Shown here: piece by piece, positions 49,034 to 62,478 of the stretch
Numbering within the stretch: the stretch's first letter is position 1
Layout of the letters: each line of letters opens with the position of its first letter
Source: Alligator mississippiensis
Lineage: Eukaryota; Chordata; Crocodylia; Alligatoridae
Direction: 5' to 3'
Assembly: GCF_030867095.1 (NCBI RefSeq)
Contig: NC_081827.1
Location: forward strand, 215,631,310 to 215,695,309
DNA: 64,000 bases
Translations under genes and position numbers: made by a program
Notes under the pieces: generated by a model
Seen by the model: only the letters and a program-made list of their open reading frames with translations
Databases searched by the model: none
What the model was told of the DNA's origin: nothing

Positions 49034-49930
49034 ACTACATAGTTTCATAGTAGTTTCATAGTAGCTAGGGTCAGGAGGGACCTGAACAGATCATCTAGCC
49101 TGAGCCCCCGCCACAGGCAGGAATGAATGCTGGGTTCACAAGACCCCAGACAGGTGATCATCTAACCTCTTTCTGAATTTGCCCAAGGTAGGGGCGAGGA
49201 CCACTTCCCTAGGAAGTTGGTTCCAGATTTTGGCCACCCTAACTGTAAAATATTGCCTTCTGATCTCTAACCTAAACCTATTCTCCATCAGTTTAGTACC
49301 ATTGTTCCTCATCACCCCAGGTGGTGCTGGAGAGAATAGGGCTCTTCCTATTTGCTGATGATCTCCCCTGATGAGTTTGTAGCCAGCCACCAGGTTTCCC
49401 TTCAGCCTCCTGTTGCCGAGGCTGAACAGGTTCAGGTCCCTCAGTCTCTCCTCATAGGGCCTGTCCTACTGCCCTCTCACCAAATGGGTGGCCCTCCTCT
49501 GAACCCTCTCCAGGCTGGCCACATCCTTTTTAAAGTGTGGCGCCCAGTACTGGACTCAGTACTCCAACTGCGGCCTGACCAATGTTGCATAGAGGGGGAG
49601 TATCACCTCTCTGGACTGGCTTGTCATGCATCCAAAGATGCATCTCAAGGTATGGCTGGCTTTGCTGGCTGCGGTCTGGCATTGGCGGCTCATGTTCATC
49701 TTGGAGTCAATAATGACTCCAAGATCTCTTTCCCGCTCTGTGCTTTCAAGAGGGGAACTCCCCAGCCTGTATGTATGCTGTGGATTCCTTCTCCCAAGGT
49801 GCAGCACCCTGCATTTATCTGCGTTGAACCCCATCCTATTCTTGTCTGCCCACTTTTGTAGTCTGTCTAAATCTAGTTGCAGCCTCTCTCTCCCTTCAAG
49901 TGTCCCTTCATGACTGTAGCTAAGTGTCAC
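49034..49930 (-). mobile_element. CR1 LINE 3' half, defective reverse-transcriptase ORF
   Basis: On the minus strand it reads GRERLQLDLDRLQKWADKNR, MGFNADKCRVLHLGRRNPQH and ESTERERDLGVIIDSKMNMS, then REVILPLYATLVRPQLEY. A stop (TGA) follows where the family has Cys. The ORF then continues in the same frame, WAPHFKKDVASLERVQRRA, with a second stop (TAG), and ends RVAKIWNQLPREVVLAPTLG. The 3' tail consists of TATGAAACTAC repeats at about 49034-49065. This is a dead copy, typical of CR1 in crocodilians as I know them. Confidence 0.93.
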
Positions 49931-50004
49931 AATCTAACCAATCTAACCCTAGTACGTTACACTCCTTAGTACATTTACCCCCTGCCACCCCCAACAAAAA
50001 AAAA

Positions 50005-50475
50005 AAGGATGTGGACAAACAGGAGAGAGTCCATCAGAAGGCAAAAAAAATGGTTAGAGGGCTGGGGCATGAGGAGAGGCTGAGGAAACTGGGCTTATTT
50101 AGTCTTGAGAAGAGAAGACTGCAGCAGGATTTAATAGCAGCCTTCAGCTACCTAAGGGGTGTTCCAAAGAGGATTGAGTAGACTGTTCTCAGTTGTGGCA
50201 GATGACAGGAGAAGTCACAATGGTCTTAAGTTGCAGCAAGGGAAGTTTCGTTTACATATGCGGAAGAACTTTCTCACTAGGAGGGTAGTAAAGCACTAGA
50301 ACAGGCTACCCAGATGGATGGGGGAATCTCCATCCTGGGAGGTTTTGAAGACCTGGGTAGACAAAGCCTTAGCTGGGATGATCTAGTTGGGGGTGGTCCT
50401 GCTTTGAGTAGAGGGTTGGACAAAATGACCTCCTGAGGTTGTTTCCAACCCTAATTTTCTATGGTTATATGATTC
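50005..50475 (+). mobile_element. CR1 LINE 3' end, opposite orientation
   Basis: The text encodes [20 protein letters not shown] followed by [18 protein letters not shown] 3' UTR phrase follows: GAATCTCCATCCTGGGAGGT, then GCTGGGATGATCTAGTTGGG, then GACCTCCTGAGGTTGTTTCC, ending near TTCTATGGTTATATGATTCT. It lies head-to-head with the minus-strand copy, about 75 bp away. Confidence 0.92.
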
Positions 50476-50540
50476 TAGGGGGCTGGACCTGATGATCTTG
50501 TGAGATCCCTTCCAGCCCTAATGTCTATGAAATCTATGTA
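50476..50540 (+). mobile_element. Second CR1 tail fragment in tandem
   Basis: GGGGCTGGACCTGATGATCT followed by CCCTTCCAGCCCTAATGTCT repeats the CR1 3' terminal phrase with a different tail (ATGAAATCTATG). It is a separate insertion or a subfamily junction. Confidence 0.75.
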
Positions 50541-52859
50541 TGCCTACAAGAGAAGTCAACCCAGCAGTGTAGGGGATGTGACCAGGCATCCAGGGCAAAG
50601 TGGAAGTAGCAACTTATAGTTTGGAATTGTGAAGACACAGCAGCACCTTTTTCACACAGCCTCACATCAGCACCCTGGGTGGTTGCCCCTATTGCTCCCC
50701 TTGCCCCCCGCCTCTCCTCCCCAGTTATGACACTGAGTCAACTCATTTATCTTTGTCTGTAGAATGCTTGATTTTTTTAAGGGTCAGCTGACATAAATGT
50801 TTCCTATTCTATTTTAAATTATTAAAACAAACTGCATGATACAGGATATACCATTTGTGTCTGAAAAAAATTTATGTCATAATGTTCACAGTTCATTATG
50901 ACTGTGAAGCTCTCAACTCATAAAAGTGTGAAGATCACAATTTCTTTCATGTATAAATATTCTATGCACACCTAGTTTTCAAAGGCAAAATCCAAGTTCT
51001 ATAAAAGCATATAAGGTAGTTTAGGGGTAGGACTTATGACATGAGCAAAATTAGAACAAACATAGATTTGACTTCAAAGGTATTTTTTTTTCTTTGCCTA
51101 ATTAATGTTTAAATAATAATTTTAAATCATATTACACTTAAAGATATATAAGGAAGCTGCTAAGTACACTATATAAATATGTAGCTGCTGCTAAGCTGCT
51201 ATATAAATATTATATAGCTGGTATGGAAATGCATGGCACATTAATGACATCATCATTAATGTCCCAATAGTGGGACCAAGGAAGAGTGCAAGTAACTATG
51301 TAATTCACATGTACATCTCTCTACAAGACTTTGGGATAAATATTTGAGGGTTTGTGAAATGGAGCACTACAGCTAGGGAATGAACAGAAACATGCTGTGT
51401 CTAAGAAACTGGAAGTTGTGCGAAGATGTCAGGTCCCTGTTAGAGCATGTATTATTCTATGAGGTAAGAACAGTTGTGTGTACCCAAGTATGCAGGGATA
51501 GTGAAGGCAAAAAATACAAAAAATATTTCAGAAGTCCTAAAGCCAGGTGGAAAAGATACTGCTAGGTCCTCTGAAAAGATGATTGCTTTTCTTTTGGTCT
51601 GGGCTCCCATTTCAATCTTAAATACATAGCAGTTGTTTATCTTGTATCACATTATGTAAGAAGCTTCTAAAATACTGTCAGGTTGGCAATGGTGAAGTGT
51701 TTTGTACTCTGGGACAGTTATCTGTTATGCATAATGTTTCTTTTCATTTCATCCTTCAGTTTTGTTCCAGCTCCCTTATTTTTTTATAGTTTTCATATAA
51801 TATTATATTTATCATACAATATTTGTAAACTCTCTTGGACATGAACTGTTTTATTTAAGTGCCTGTAGAGCTCCTGCTACAATGGGTCTTTGGTTCTAGA
51901 TCATTGTTGCCTAATATTTCTGTAGGACAAAAATATGTTGTTTCAAATTAAAATGTTTAGAAGGGAGGGAAGAAAGAAGGGTCTGTATAAGCTCTCATGA
52001 TTTTTTTTTTTTATGCAGGTCATCAGATGGTATTATTGAACAGAATTATAATGGCTACACTAGTTTTATGTTAGTGGCCAATGCATCAATCTTAGTGTTT
52101 CTGAGCTGTAATAACTTACGTAGACTCCTTTTTGCAAAATGTTCCAAGATTGGTTTTTTGGTAATTGATTATCACACATTTTGGGCTACAGTCTGCCTTT
52201 TCCTTTTATCTGACACTTTTTTGCTGTTTCTCATCCGTATGTTGTGGCAAAAAGAAAAAGAAAAGTGTTGTAGAGTAAAATCATTTATATGGAGAAACAG
52301 GAAATTTGTTAAATTAAAATATACAATAAAAGCAAATAAAGACATGAGAAATGGGACTGGAGAGTCTCACGCAGCCTTCCAGTAATTCATATATGAACCA
52401 TGTCAATGTGTATTTAGTGAAATTTGTGCTTTGTGGCTTTCATACCATCTCTCAGGACAGGCACCTAAAGTAACACTGTATTCATAGCTTGACATTAAGT
52501 AAAAGCTTTTCCTGGGATTCAGCTATGTTGTCTCTCTCTCCCCCTCCCCAACAGAAGCAAGAAAACAGATGCATCTTCAATTTTGATTGCCAAAATAACA
52601 ATAAACAATGGCTGATTGTGATTGGTGCTCTGTTTTCAATAGGTCTCTATCTAGCGTGCTCTATGTATCTGTTGCATGTTTCTTGATATGAGATCCTGAG
52701 AAGTTACACACTTTGCTGAATGGAGGGCAAATTTTTCAATGAAGTGAGGAAAAAATGGTTTACCTTTTTAAATGGTTTACCTTGCCATCAATATTGCATT
52801 TTAATATTAGTCTGAACAAGATATTCTAATTTTAGTCAAGTCCTGGATCTTTGCTCAAC
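50541..52859. other. Intronic or intergenic sequence, no gene seen
   Basis: Near 51180 a repeated CTGCT..ATATAAATAT pair occurs, and near 51830-51900 a phrase resembling an old SINE (CCTGTAGAGCTCCTGCTACA then ATGGG). No exon was recognised. Confidence 0.4.
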
Positions 52860-53640
52860 TACTGGGGACTCCAGTGTTTCTTGGGTCCTAGGACTTCAGG
52901 GCAATTAGCCATGGCAGGGTTCCAGAGTCCCTGCTATGAAGCCAGACCAGCTCTAACTCCATATCAAAAAGACCTGCAGGAATACAAGGTTTCCTGCCAT
53001 TAAGTTAGTAGTCCTGAAAGACCTAGGAGACCCTGCTGTAGCCAGGGATTTTAGGCTCTAGACTCTTTGGTCTGCAGGAAGGAATCTGGAAGTTCTGAAA
53101 ACCCTGGGCCAGACTGAAAGGTCTTCACAGCTCCCAACTAGAGAGCTGCTCAGTGAAACCAATGTGTCCCATAGATGCATCACAGTGATAGCAGCAGTAC
53201 TACAGATAAAACCTGCCAATATTATGTAGCAGCTGCTGGATCTCCCAGGATTCCTGGTCCCAAGAAGCCCCATAAGAGGACTGTTCCAAGCCTGGGGACA
53301 CTTGTGCTTTCTGTGTCTACAAGAGTCTGTGTCTACGAGTCAGCCAATCATGGAAGGGCTGTCTAAGCTTTCTGAAGATCTCTGAGTTCCAGTTAGGTTT
53401 GGCTTCCTGCCTCAGAACCTGCACCTGGTAGGGCAGACCTATAACCTGGACTTGGGGACTTCCAGACTTCTGCCTTAGTAGCCTGGAGGGACACCTACCT
53501 TAGAAGTCTGGAAGCCAAAGGTACCGTGCCTGAAGCAGTCCTCCTGGTAGGGCTGTCCTAAAGCCACAGACCCAGGGAGTTCTGGCAGTTGTTCATTTTG
53601 CAGATGCAGCCTGCAGGGAGCATCTGCAGGCCAGAAACAT
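52860..53640. other. GC-richer block, possibly an old unclassified repeat
   Basis: Phrases such as CTTAGTAGCCTGGAGGGACA and CTTAGAAGTCTGGAAGCCAA recur within it in slightly altered form. It has a composition step against its flanks but no ends that I can define. Confidence 0.35.
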
Positions 53641-54707
53641 CTGAAACGTTTCCTCTTTGTGATTGCCGGTTCGCAGGAAAGCTTAAAAACACATTGGTTT
53701 TATTCTGGTTCACCACAATCAAACATCCAAAAATTAAAATTGCTCACGAATCAGAAGGCCCTGCATTTTTGCTGCTTTTAATCATGATTACCTTCTTAAT
53801 TGGTGGGGGAAGCTAGAGAGAAAGTGGTTGTCAGAGAGATTGTTAGCACCAAGTGTTAGGTATTTTTTTTCAGGGAGACTTGGGGTGGGGCGAGGATTGC
53901 TCTCTGATAGAAACAATGATTTTACATAGCAGCAGCCCAGATGTTTATCAAGGCTTTCAGTAGTCAGGAGAAACAAGAATCATTTTGCATGCATCCTGCA
54001 CTTCCTCTGTTTCCATTGCAGGGCTAAATTCAGTAAAGAGTAATGCTCTCTGTCCTTGTTTGGTGTTCTAGTTCCAAGAGCATTTATATTCAAGTCCTCC
54101 TGGAAACATTGAGTGTCCAGGAGGTGTAGCATCAGGAACTTCCTGGTGTGGCAGACTGTCTGCTAGGATGCACATTTTTTGGACACTGTTTCCAGGAGGA
54201 GATACTCTGTCACACGTGGCTGAGTTCCAGACCCTTGTAAATGCAGTTGCAAGACTGTTAGTTTTTTACTGTAAGTACTTTTTCATATAAGTTCCTGTAA
54301 ATAAAGTATGGTTTCCACATCACAAACCTCATCAAGATAGTACCAGAAGCTTTTTCAAGCTCTGCTTCAAGCTACCATGCTCAGTCAATAGCTATGGCTG
54401 TGGGCGGGTTAATATATGACGCTGCTAGTTCAGTTTGCTTAGCAGACACAAGTGGCAGCAATCTTGGCAGCTGCATGGCATGTACAGTGTCTCCAGGAAT
54501 GCTTCTTTTCCAGTGAAAAAAACAGCTTCCCTGTTTAAAACACAAATCCCAATTTTGAGGGGCTGACCTTTTGGGGAAAAGGTGTGTGTTGTATGCAGGA
54601 AAATACAGTATGTTTGGAATTTGGTTAATGAGTTGGGTGGTGAGAGCTGAAGCTTGTTAGGGCATTTCTTCAGAGGTTTATTTACATCATCCTTTAAAAG
54701 CATACGA
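53641..54707. other. Unassigned sequence with a small inverted repeat
   Basis: CTCCTGGAAACATTGAGTGTCC (about 54097) and GGACACTGTTTCCAGGAG (about 54180) are inverted copies about 70 bp apart. No gene was seen. Confidence 0.4.
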
Positions 54708-55029
54708 CAGTAAAAGCTCTGTTATCTGGCATCCCCCGGGAATGCAGGGATGCCGGTTAATCAAATATTCCAGTTAATGAAATGTGCACTGTCTGGTGCA
54801 CTCCCCGGCATCAGTGTGCTGGGGGACAGGGAGGGAGGCCCTGCACAGGCTGCTTTTTCCCGTGCAGGCTGCTTTGCCCTGGGCTGTGGGCCAAAAAAAT
54901 GGTGAAGAAAAACTCAGCTTGCAGCGGCGAAACAGGAAGTCTCCTGGAAGTGGTACTTCCGGTTTTGTTTGGATGCTGGTTAATAGAGTTTTCTGGCTAA
55001 TAAAGTGCTGGTTAACACAGCTTTTACTG
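54708..55029. mobile_element. pogo/Tigger-like non-autonomous DNA transposon
   Basis: The left end CAGTAAAAGCTCTGTTATCT and the reverse complement of the right end (CAGTAAAAGCTGTGTTAACC) form strong inverted repeats. CAGTAAAA..CTGTTAACCGGC is the pogo/Tigger terminus style. The right flank is TA as expected; the left flank is GA, probably a mutated TA. The interior is GC-rich. Confidence 0.85.
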
Positions 55030-56734
55030 TATTCTGGCTGGCTCTTTTAATGAAGATCTGTTGTTGGATTAGGTGGTGGTTGGACCAAAAAAGAAGTATT
55101 TGTATCCAGTGTCCATTCCCATGCAAAAGATCAGATCTCACACTGGACTGAGTGTCTGGCAGTTTGCCAGGTATTTTAGCAGAAAAGAGAAACAATGACT
55201 ACCATGGAGGGGAAACATCAGTGTTAATTCATAAAGATGCAGGTTAGCCAGACAAGACTTCATTGCTGTTTCCTCTTGTGTAGGGAAAACTTAGCTTTCA
55301 GTGAATCTAGTACCACTCACAACCACTATCTTCCCTGAAAGAAGAAAGTATGAAGAGAATAGTTGTGGTACAAGGTAACATTATTTGCTTATTTTGACAT
55401 AAATATTTTGAAATAAAGCTATGCTCTATGTATATTATAAACATAATATATAGTATAACTTGCAGTATGGTTGTTTGAAGTGTTCCAAAGCAAAATACTT
55501 TTTTTTAATACCTTTTGGATTTCGCAAGACTTTCAGATCTGTGTCTAGACTGAATGATTTCTGTGTTTTGTCCCAGCATTGATTCAGTGACCTTGAGTGA
55601 GAGCTTTCTACTACCTAAGTATATAATCACGTTTTCCATGAAAGTGCTGTTCCATTAGGTATAAATAGGATTTTATGGTCTTGCTCTAGTTATTTAATCT
55701 AAATTTAAAGACTGTTTCATATAATCTGAGTGATTTTTATTTCCTGTGAATAGGACTATTTCTGCTGATGATTTGAGAGACAATCTTCAGCAGGATGTAG
55801 AGGGCAAGATGTTGACACTGATATGCTAAAAAATGACACCTTTGTCAAAGATAAAATGAAACCATCAGAGCAGATTTGGAGAGAACTATATTTAAAAACA
55901 ACTCAAACATAGGCCAGGGAAAACCAGACTTCATGTCACAGAAATGATACTGTCCAGATAAGCGTAAAAGGACTTAGTAGTAGTGGCAGTAGTATATCTA
56001 GGAGGATGGATATACAAATATGGATCCAGGAAGTAGATACAAATATCCATCCTCCTGGTTCCTTGCAGCTAAATGGAAGGAAAGATGGTCCCTTGGAGCA
56101 TAAAAATGGGAGCAAGAAGTGGAATTGTGTATAAAGCAGAATCAGAGAGGAAGGAAGGAATGAAAACCATATTCACAAGAAATAAGCTTTATATACTTAT
56201 TTGTATATTTCTACCTGAGACACAAATACTCTTTGGCCCCTCATGCTAGTATTTCTAGAGAAGTCAGTGAGCAAAATGGGCACATTTTGGCCCTGTGCCA
56301 TGTTGACATTTAGCTTTTAGTGACTAGGGACATAAAATACACACAAACTGGTAGAAGTGATCAGAAATCTGTAACACAACAGAAGTTCAGTGCACATAAA
56401 CTGCTTTCAAAATGACCAAAATCAGTATAAGATAAACCTGGATGGATCAGACTTAACTGACTCAGGTTAAATTGGTTTATTGAACTTCTGTCCCAATCCC
56501 CTCCAGATTCAAGTTAACTAATTATCCCCAAGCATCCCAGGATGTTTTGCACTTCCCCCAAAACCCCCATCCATCATAGGGCAAGTGGGCTAGCCTTGGC
56601 TCAAGCTGTCTGCTCTAGCTGAAGAGGGAGGCATACTGTAGCATCCCCCCAGCTTCTGGCCTGAGCCACTACAGACATGTGGCTGCATTTCCAGTTCAGC
56701 CTCAGACTTTTTGACTGTCTGTACTCAGCCATAT
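55030..56734. other. Intronic or intergenic sequence, no gene seen
   Basis: A local inverted pair (GGAGGATGGATATACAAATA / ACAAATATCCATCCTCC near 56000-56060) is the only structure noticed. Confidence 0.4.
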
Positions 56735-56930
56735 TGCACAGCACATTTTATCCACAGATATCACAGCATTTTACAAAATAAATATATCATATCTATCATA
56801 TCATATCATAGAAAAACTCTGGAAAAGTTAAGTGACTCACCAAAGGTGGCACAGCAGGTCAGTAGTAGAACTAGGAATAAAACCTAGGTCTCCTGACTTC
56901 CAATCTGGTGCTCTGTAGGTGTCTCTACAA
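56735..56930 (+). mobile_element. MIR-like SINE remnant with ATATC repeats
   Basis: ATCACAGCATTTTACAAAAT, AGTTAAGTGACTCACCAAAG, GTGGCACAGCAGGTCAGTAG and CCTAGGTCTCCTGACTTCCA follow the MIR order. A (ATATC)n-like insertion lies near 56790. Confidence 0.65.
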
Positions 56931-57689
56931 CCCTTCTCTCATTAGAATAATATGAACTTAACTAAGGGTCTGACTGTAGACACTTAGGTTTGAAATGCTG
57001 GCATATATTTTCATGTGCACAAAACTTAACCAAGTACTAAACTGTCTTAGTCCTAAACCAGTTCATCATTTCAGTCCACAACATTATACTAGCTTATCTA
57101 GGATCTCCTTTTGCATTAAATCTCATTGTACTGAAGAACAGTTTACTGTATGTATTTGTTAAGTATCTGATACCCAAAAACCAAAGATATTGTAAGGTTA
57201 AGACAAATAACATTTTAAGCTTCATTGGGTTGAGGCCCTGGGGAAAATTTTGGTATAATGTGAGAGGGATTTGATATAAAGTATATTCAGTGTTATTTAC
57301 ATAGTAGCTCTTACATGTCTTATGTTCCACGTAGAAAAATGTACCTCTCTTAGCTTTTAGTGCCATCCTAGGAACCTCACTAACGTCATCATTAAACTAT
57401 AGTAACTCTAGGTATGAAGAGTAAATAGAGCTAGAGTAACAGTCTGGATTGGTGTATGACACTGCAACTTTGAATCAGACTCTTAATAATTTTTGTACTT
57501 GTAGTGAAATTTGCATCCATGATTGGTACAACCCCCCCCCCCCCAAAAAAAACCAAACAAACAAAAAAAACCAAAAACAACCCATCAGATCCACCCAAAT
57601 TCTGTTAAAGGGGGAGATTTTAACATTAGAAATTAAAAGAAAACACCCACCCCCCCAAAATCCCTCAAAACACAAAAGGAATCAAAACT

Positions 57690-57935
57690 CATGGCAGAGG
57701 TGATTATCTTGTATTGGGCCAACTATATATTTGCAAAACAATTCTTTATTTGCAGGCTTTCAGGCAGAGACACCCTTCATCAGGCATAAGAGATTGCAAA
57801 GATTGTAAAAGTTCTCCTAGGCAGAAATGAAAATTCATATTTTTTGCAAATATCTAGTTGGTCTAATAAAATATATCATCTTAGCCATGAGGTTTGATTC
57901 CTTTTCTCTAGACCAATACAGCTACAACCTGGATA
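57690..57935 (+). repeat. Interspersed repeat (TTGGTCTAATAAAATATATC family)
   Basis: The phrases GTATTGGGCCAACTATATAT, ACACCCTTCATCAGGC, AGTTGGTCTAATAAAATATA and AGACCAATACAGCTACAACC are those of an abundant sauropsid interspersed repeat. I cannot give its formal name. Confidence 0.6.
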
Positions 57936-60900
57936 CCTAACCCAAAACACAAACAAATTTTTTAAGTGTCTGTGATGAACAATCTGCATGTTGAGTCCCT
58001 GGAGGCAACAAATTCTATGGACCTTAAGTCCTAGATCATGTAGTTTTACCCAGAAAAGCTGATACCTTAATTTTTATGAGACTTTTGCTTGAGGCAAAAC
58101 TTTAAATGTGTGTCAAACATACTTCGAGGGGTATAGCTATGACAATTCTTTCTGTTCACATATACACTTTTTTTTTTCTTATTTAGGGCCTAATCTACAC
58201 CATAGAGAGAACAAACTCCAGAAGTCTGTGCTAGATGCTTGTAATTTACATTGTAATCTACTTTTCTTTCATTAAAAGTAAATATTATAAATGGACCTAC
58301 ATTTTAAAAGACAAAAATCTAAGGTCTCTATCTGACAATGAACATATATAAATGAAAGTCGAGACAAACAACAATCCTGGCGAAGAAACAAAAATCCAAA
58401 ATTTATGCTTCAATCTGTACTGTGTATGTGTATGGATGTATCATTTTATAAATGTATACATACAATACTAAAAGCAGAATAATTAAAATATGCAGCTATT
58501 ATAAAATACAATAATTTTATAGTAGTAAATTCATGAACAAGTCTCATGACCTTTCTACTAAACATAAAGCTAGAACATCTTGATTTAAGATTAAACCTAG
58601 ATGATAAATGATAGATTATGATATGGTTAGGAAACCAAAAACCTGAACATATCCCCTAAATTTGGCATAAAAATTAATGTAACATACTAAAGAGGCCAAT
58701 CAAAACAGGTAGTCAAGCCATAACTCTCCGATAGGGTGTCATTAATGCTTTGTAAACTAACAAACAAACAAAAATCTAAGCCTTGTACATCTTAAATCAT
58801 TGAAATTAATTTAAATGATTGATGGTACAAGAAATATGCTAGGATGAGTTTTCATGTACCTCAAGTAAGAACTCAAAAACATAAGCATCTGCTCAGCTAT
58901 AGCTAATTTATTTGGACAAAAATGCAGGTATTCAGAGATATCAACAGCTAAATACTTTATATAATTTGTTTAATTCAGATGGAAAACAAAAACCATTTTA
59001 GATCAAAATCTACCATGACATACATGAGAAAAAGTACTGAGATGTAACTGGTGGGGAAAATACCAGCAGGATGGTCAATGTACTATTTGAATGCTAACTT
59101 AGACAGAAACGTCAAATAAAACTACCAAAACAACCTAGCCACCTAGGCTTTTTGTCCAGTGACTCAAATGTGAAAGATTTTTGACTTGCTGAAATGAGTG
59201 CACACTAGTTGAAATGCTGCCTTTAGCATAAAGAAAATTGAGCTTGCACAAATGTAAAGGCTGAAAGGAGGCTTTCATCCAATTAGTGTTATCTCCTGAA
59301 TTATAACTGTTAATTGGATTTTCAAACACATTATATCCCTAATAAACCTGACTAGTAAAGACTAAGAGGAAATCAGCTTACCTTCTACAGATTTGTGAAA
59401 AGACAGTTAAGTGGACTTCTAGGCATCTATTCTCTCATCTTGGTGTGTGAGTTTTACACAAATAAAGCCTATTAACAGTAATGCCAGTTATGGGTATAAA
59501 TCCTCTGCATATCAGTGGAGAAAATACAGCCCTGGAAGTTGAAAAGATTGTCGTCTTCTGGATTTTGCTCAGAAGACAAGAAGTTCAAGAAGTTTTTATG
59601 CAGATAAAGTGAAATAATCTATTTGCTGTTGTACTTATGGCACAATAATTATGTGAGCAGTGACCTCAATAAAGCACTTAAAGGCATATCTCTAAACTTT
59701 AGTGGCCTGTATAATTACCTGAATTTTGAAGGAGAGACATTGGTGGGTAGAGGCATTAGTAGATTCACTATCCTTGTCTTTTCACTTTTGTCCTTTATAT
59801 TTTCTTTTACTTTCATCATTTTTCTGTCTGTTCACTTTTCTGTCTACTTCCTTTTTATTTTATTCCAGTCTTTCTCAGAGTTCTGTCTGATTGTCTCCTT
59901 GCTTTCTCTTCTTCTATGACAATGTTTACCAAAATGTTGCCAGTAAGCCCTGCCTCCCAATAGAAAAATGGGTCTACTGGTGCCTTTCAGAATCCCCCAG
60001 TGTTTTCAACACCTACCCCATAGTTCAGACTTTCAATTAAGTACACATAAACTGGATTTTTAAAATGTTTTTAAAGGTCTTCATAACACACATCTGCTTA
60101 CTTGTTATATGCTTTGAGGAACAGCAAAGTAACAGAATTATGTTAATATTTAAAGCATCATCTTGACAGCTTAGCTCTTTCTCACTTAAATAAAAGAAGC
60201 AGTTCACACCTAAGAGCTATATTCTCAGACTTTTTTAAAACTCAGTAGATACTACTCCATATCCATTACTCTTGAATCATATTTGGTTTTCTTAGATGGA
60301 AGATAGCTAGTGAAATGGCTTTTGAGATATTGTTACAAAGCAGTACCACTTGGTATTGGGGTTCCTACTGTGCCATGGCCCTATCAGTCCTAGGATCAGA
60401 AAAAACATAAAGGTGGTGTTAAATGCTGTTTCAGTGAAGATTTAGCCAGTATCAATGCAAAAGTTTAAAACTGTCTAAAGCAGTGGTAAAGGTCTTATTG
60501 GTTCTTGTTTGCAGTGACCTTCATAATTTTCTTTTAGTTTTGCCTTTCATGAGTAATGAAGCCATCCTAAGTTCACACAGATAGAATCTTTGTACTACGC
60601 TGTGATGCATTCCCTACACAGCATATCACATTATTTTGATGATAGATGCTTCTTTCTTGTGTGCTATCAGAGATCTGCTTTCAGAGGCAAATGCATACAA
60701 TGTTTCTCTTAAAGATAACCTGTAAATAATTCCTTAAATACTTGCTTAAATGTATTCTTACATGCTGAAGACTCCAGACAGACAAAAGGATAATTTACCT
60801 TAAAATTGATTTACTAAATTTTACTCATTAGTTCTCGCATACTCATATTAAGTGCCATATAAAAAGTTGAAATGGATTAACGTGTGTGGTACTATACAGA

Positions 60901-62478
60901 GAAGTAAGAAATCAAGGTTCCTTTCCACAGGCTTTTCCACACTGCCTCTGTAGGCTCAGCCCATAATATTCTAGGCCTAGTGTATGGAGCCCAAATGGAG
61001 CATGACCATAAAGAGTTATATATGAACCATTTTAAAAATATAATGGAGCTTATTTCAATGTTAGTTTCTTTTGATACAACTTTAACTATACTGAGATTCT
61101 GAAAACCTATTAAGCTAAAAATTCTACTGATTTAACCTAATATACCTCAGCTCCATGTTTCTGGGGAGGATTAGTGGGATGGCTTTGATGTCAATAGCAT
61201 TGTAGATGCTGGGGTGTCTTAGTGGAAAAAGAGCTACCACTCTGTAATTCTAGGGATCAGAAATAGCAAGAAGATACTCAGCACTTTTTTCTTGATTTCT
61301 TAGTCAACATACAAAATATACATTTAACATTCCTTTTAGTAATAAATATTTACAAATCTCCTTTGAAAAGAATGGAATGCATCAGAACCATATTACACCT
61401 GTCACAAACAATATGCATTTTTAATTGAACCAAATTTCTTCAATGGTTTTACCAAATACATAGTATCTTCCTGAGTGCAGATGTTTGCATTAGGATCTTT
61501 TTAAGAATAGATATATATGGTAAAAACAAGTCCTGTCAGAGCTTCCTTCTGGTTCCGTATCTGAGATGGCTTCAGGAAAAAAAATATTTCAGCAGTAGAC
61601 AGGAATAACATGTGGCCCTTACACAATATACCATTAAGTGATTTTTTTTATGGAATACATTTTAAAAAGTTGAGCGTTAAACAGATGTTGCCTCATTTTC
61701 CAAACCCTTCTCTCTTGTAGCTCTATTTTCCACTGCAAATTCTTCCTATTCAGTATTTATTTATTTTTTTAAATACAGGTTTAAAAATAAACAGCTAGGA
61801 ATACATTTCTACTCCAAATATTCAATACTATGGCTGTTTATAGATGTTATGGTTTTCTAGGTTTAATCTGGATGACAGCCGTCATTATATACACGGATGT
61901 CTGCAGTCCGAATTAACTAATCCTCATTGAATAAGGGTTAAAGTTAATGCAGATTAGGGCAGCATGAACTAGGCAATTTAAACTCCACTAATTAACATGT
62001 ATATGCGGAAACTCAGTTGGGTTTTAGCAACACAAAAGAGGCTATCCGGCACAAAGTAACACCTTTACAAAGTCAAATGTGCCAAGAACACCTTACCATG
62101 ACTATATATCAGTATCCTAAAACCCCAGTCCTGCCCAAGCACATGGGCTACTGGTCTGTGAAGAAGGGGGCAAACCCCATTGGCCCTCCCCTCCTCCCTC
62201 CACAACACATTGGCAGAGGCGATCTTCAAAACTCAGATCAATCGCACCTATTACAACTTCTGGAGCAGCACTTTAGATGACTGTCAGTAGGTTTGCAACA
62301 ATGTAGCAGTGCTTAAACAGGCATATTATTGCAGTCTAATTACTTCCAACCACAAGTGCTCAGCACATAAGCCCACATACAGAGGCTGGAAACTGGGTCT
62401 GTTAGGGGGTTGATGGTCAATGATCATCTATTACCCTTTAATTTGAATTGAAATTTGATTTGAACTGTAGGGCTGCAT
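57936..62478. other. Intronic or intergenic AT-rich sequence, no gene seen
   Basis: No coding, RNA or clear repeat signal. A donor-like CAGAAGGTAAGCTG (minus strand, about 59380) has no supporting exon in front of it. Confidence 0.4.

Noticed and set aside
49556..49930. Functional reverse transcriptase gene
   Set aside because: The CR1 copy is 5'-truncated and carries at least two in-frame stops.
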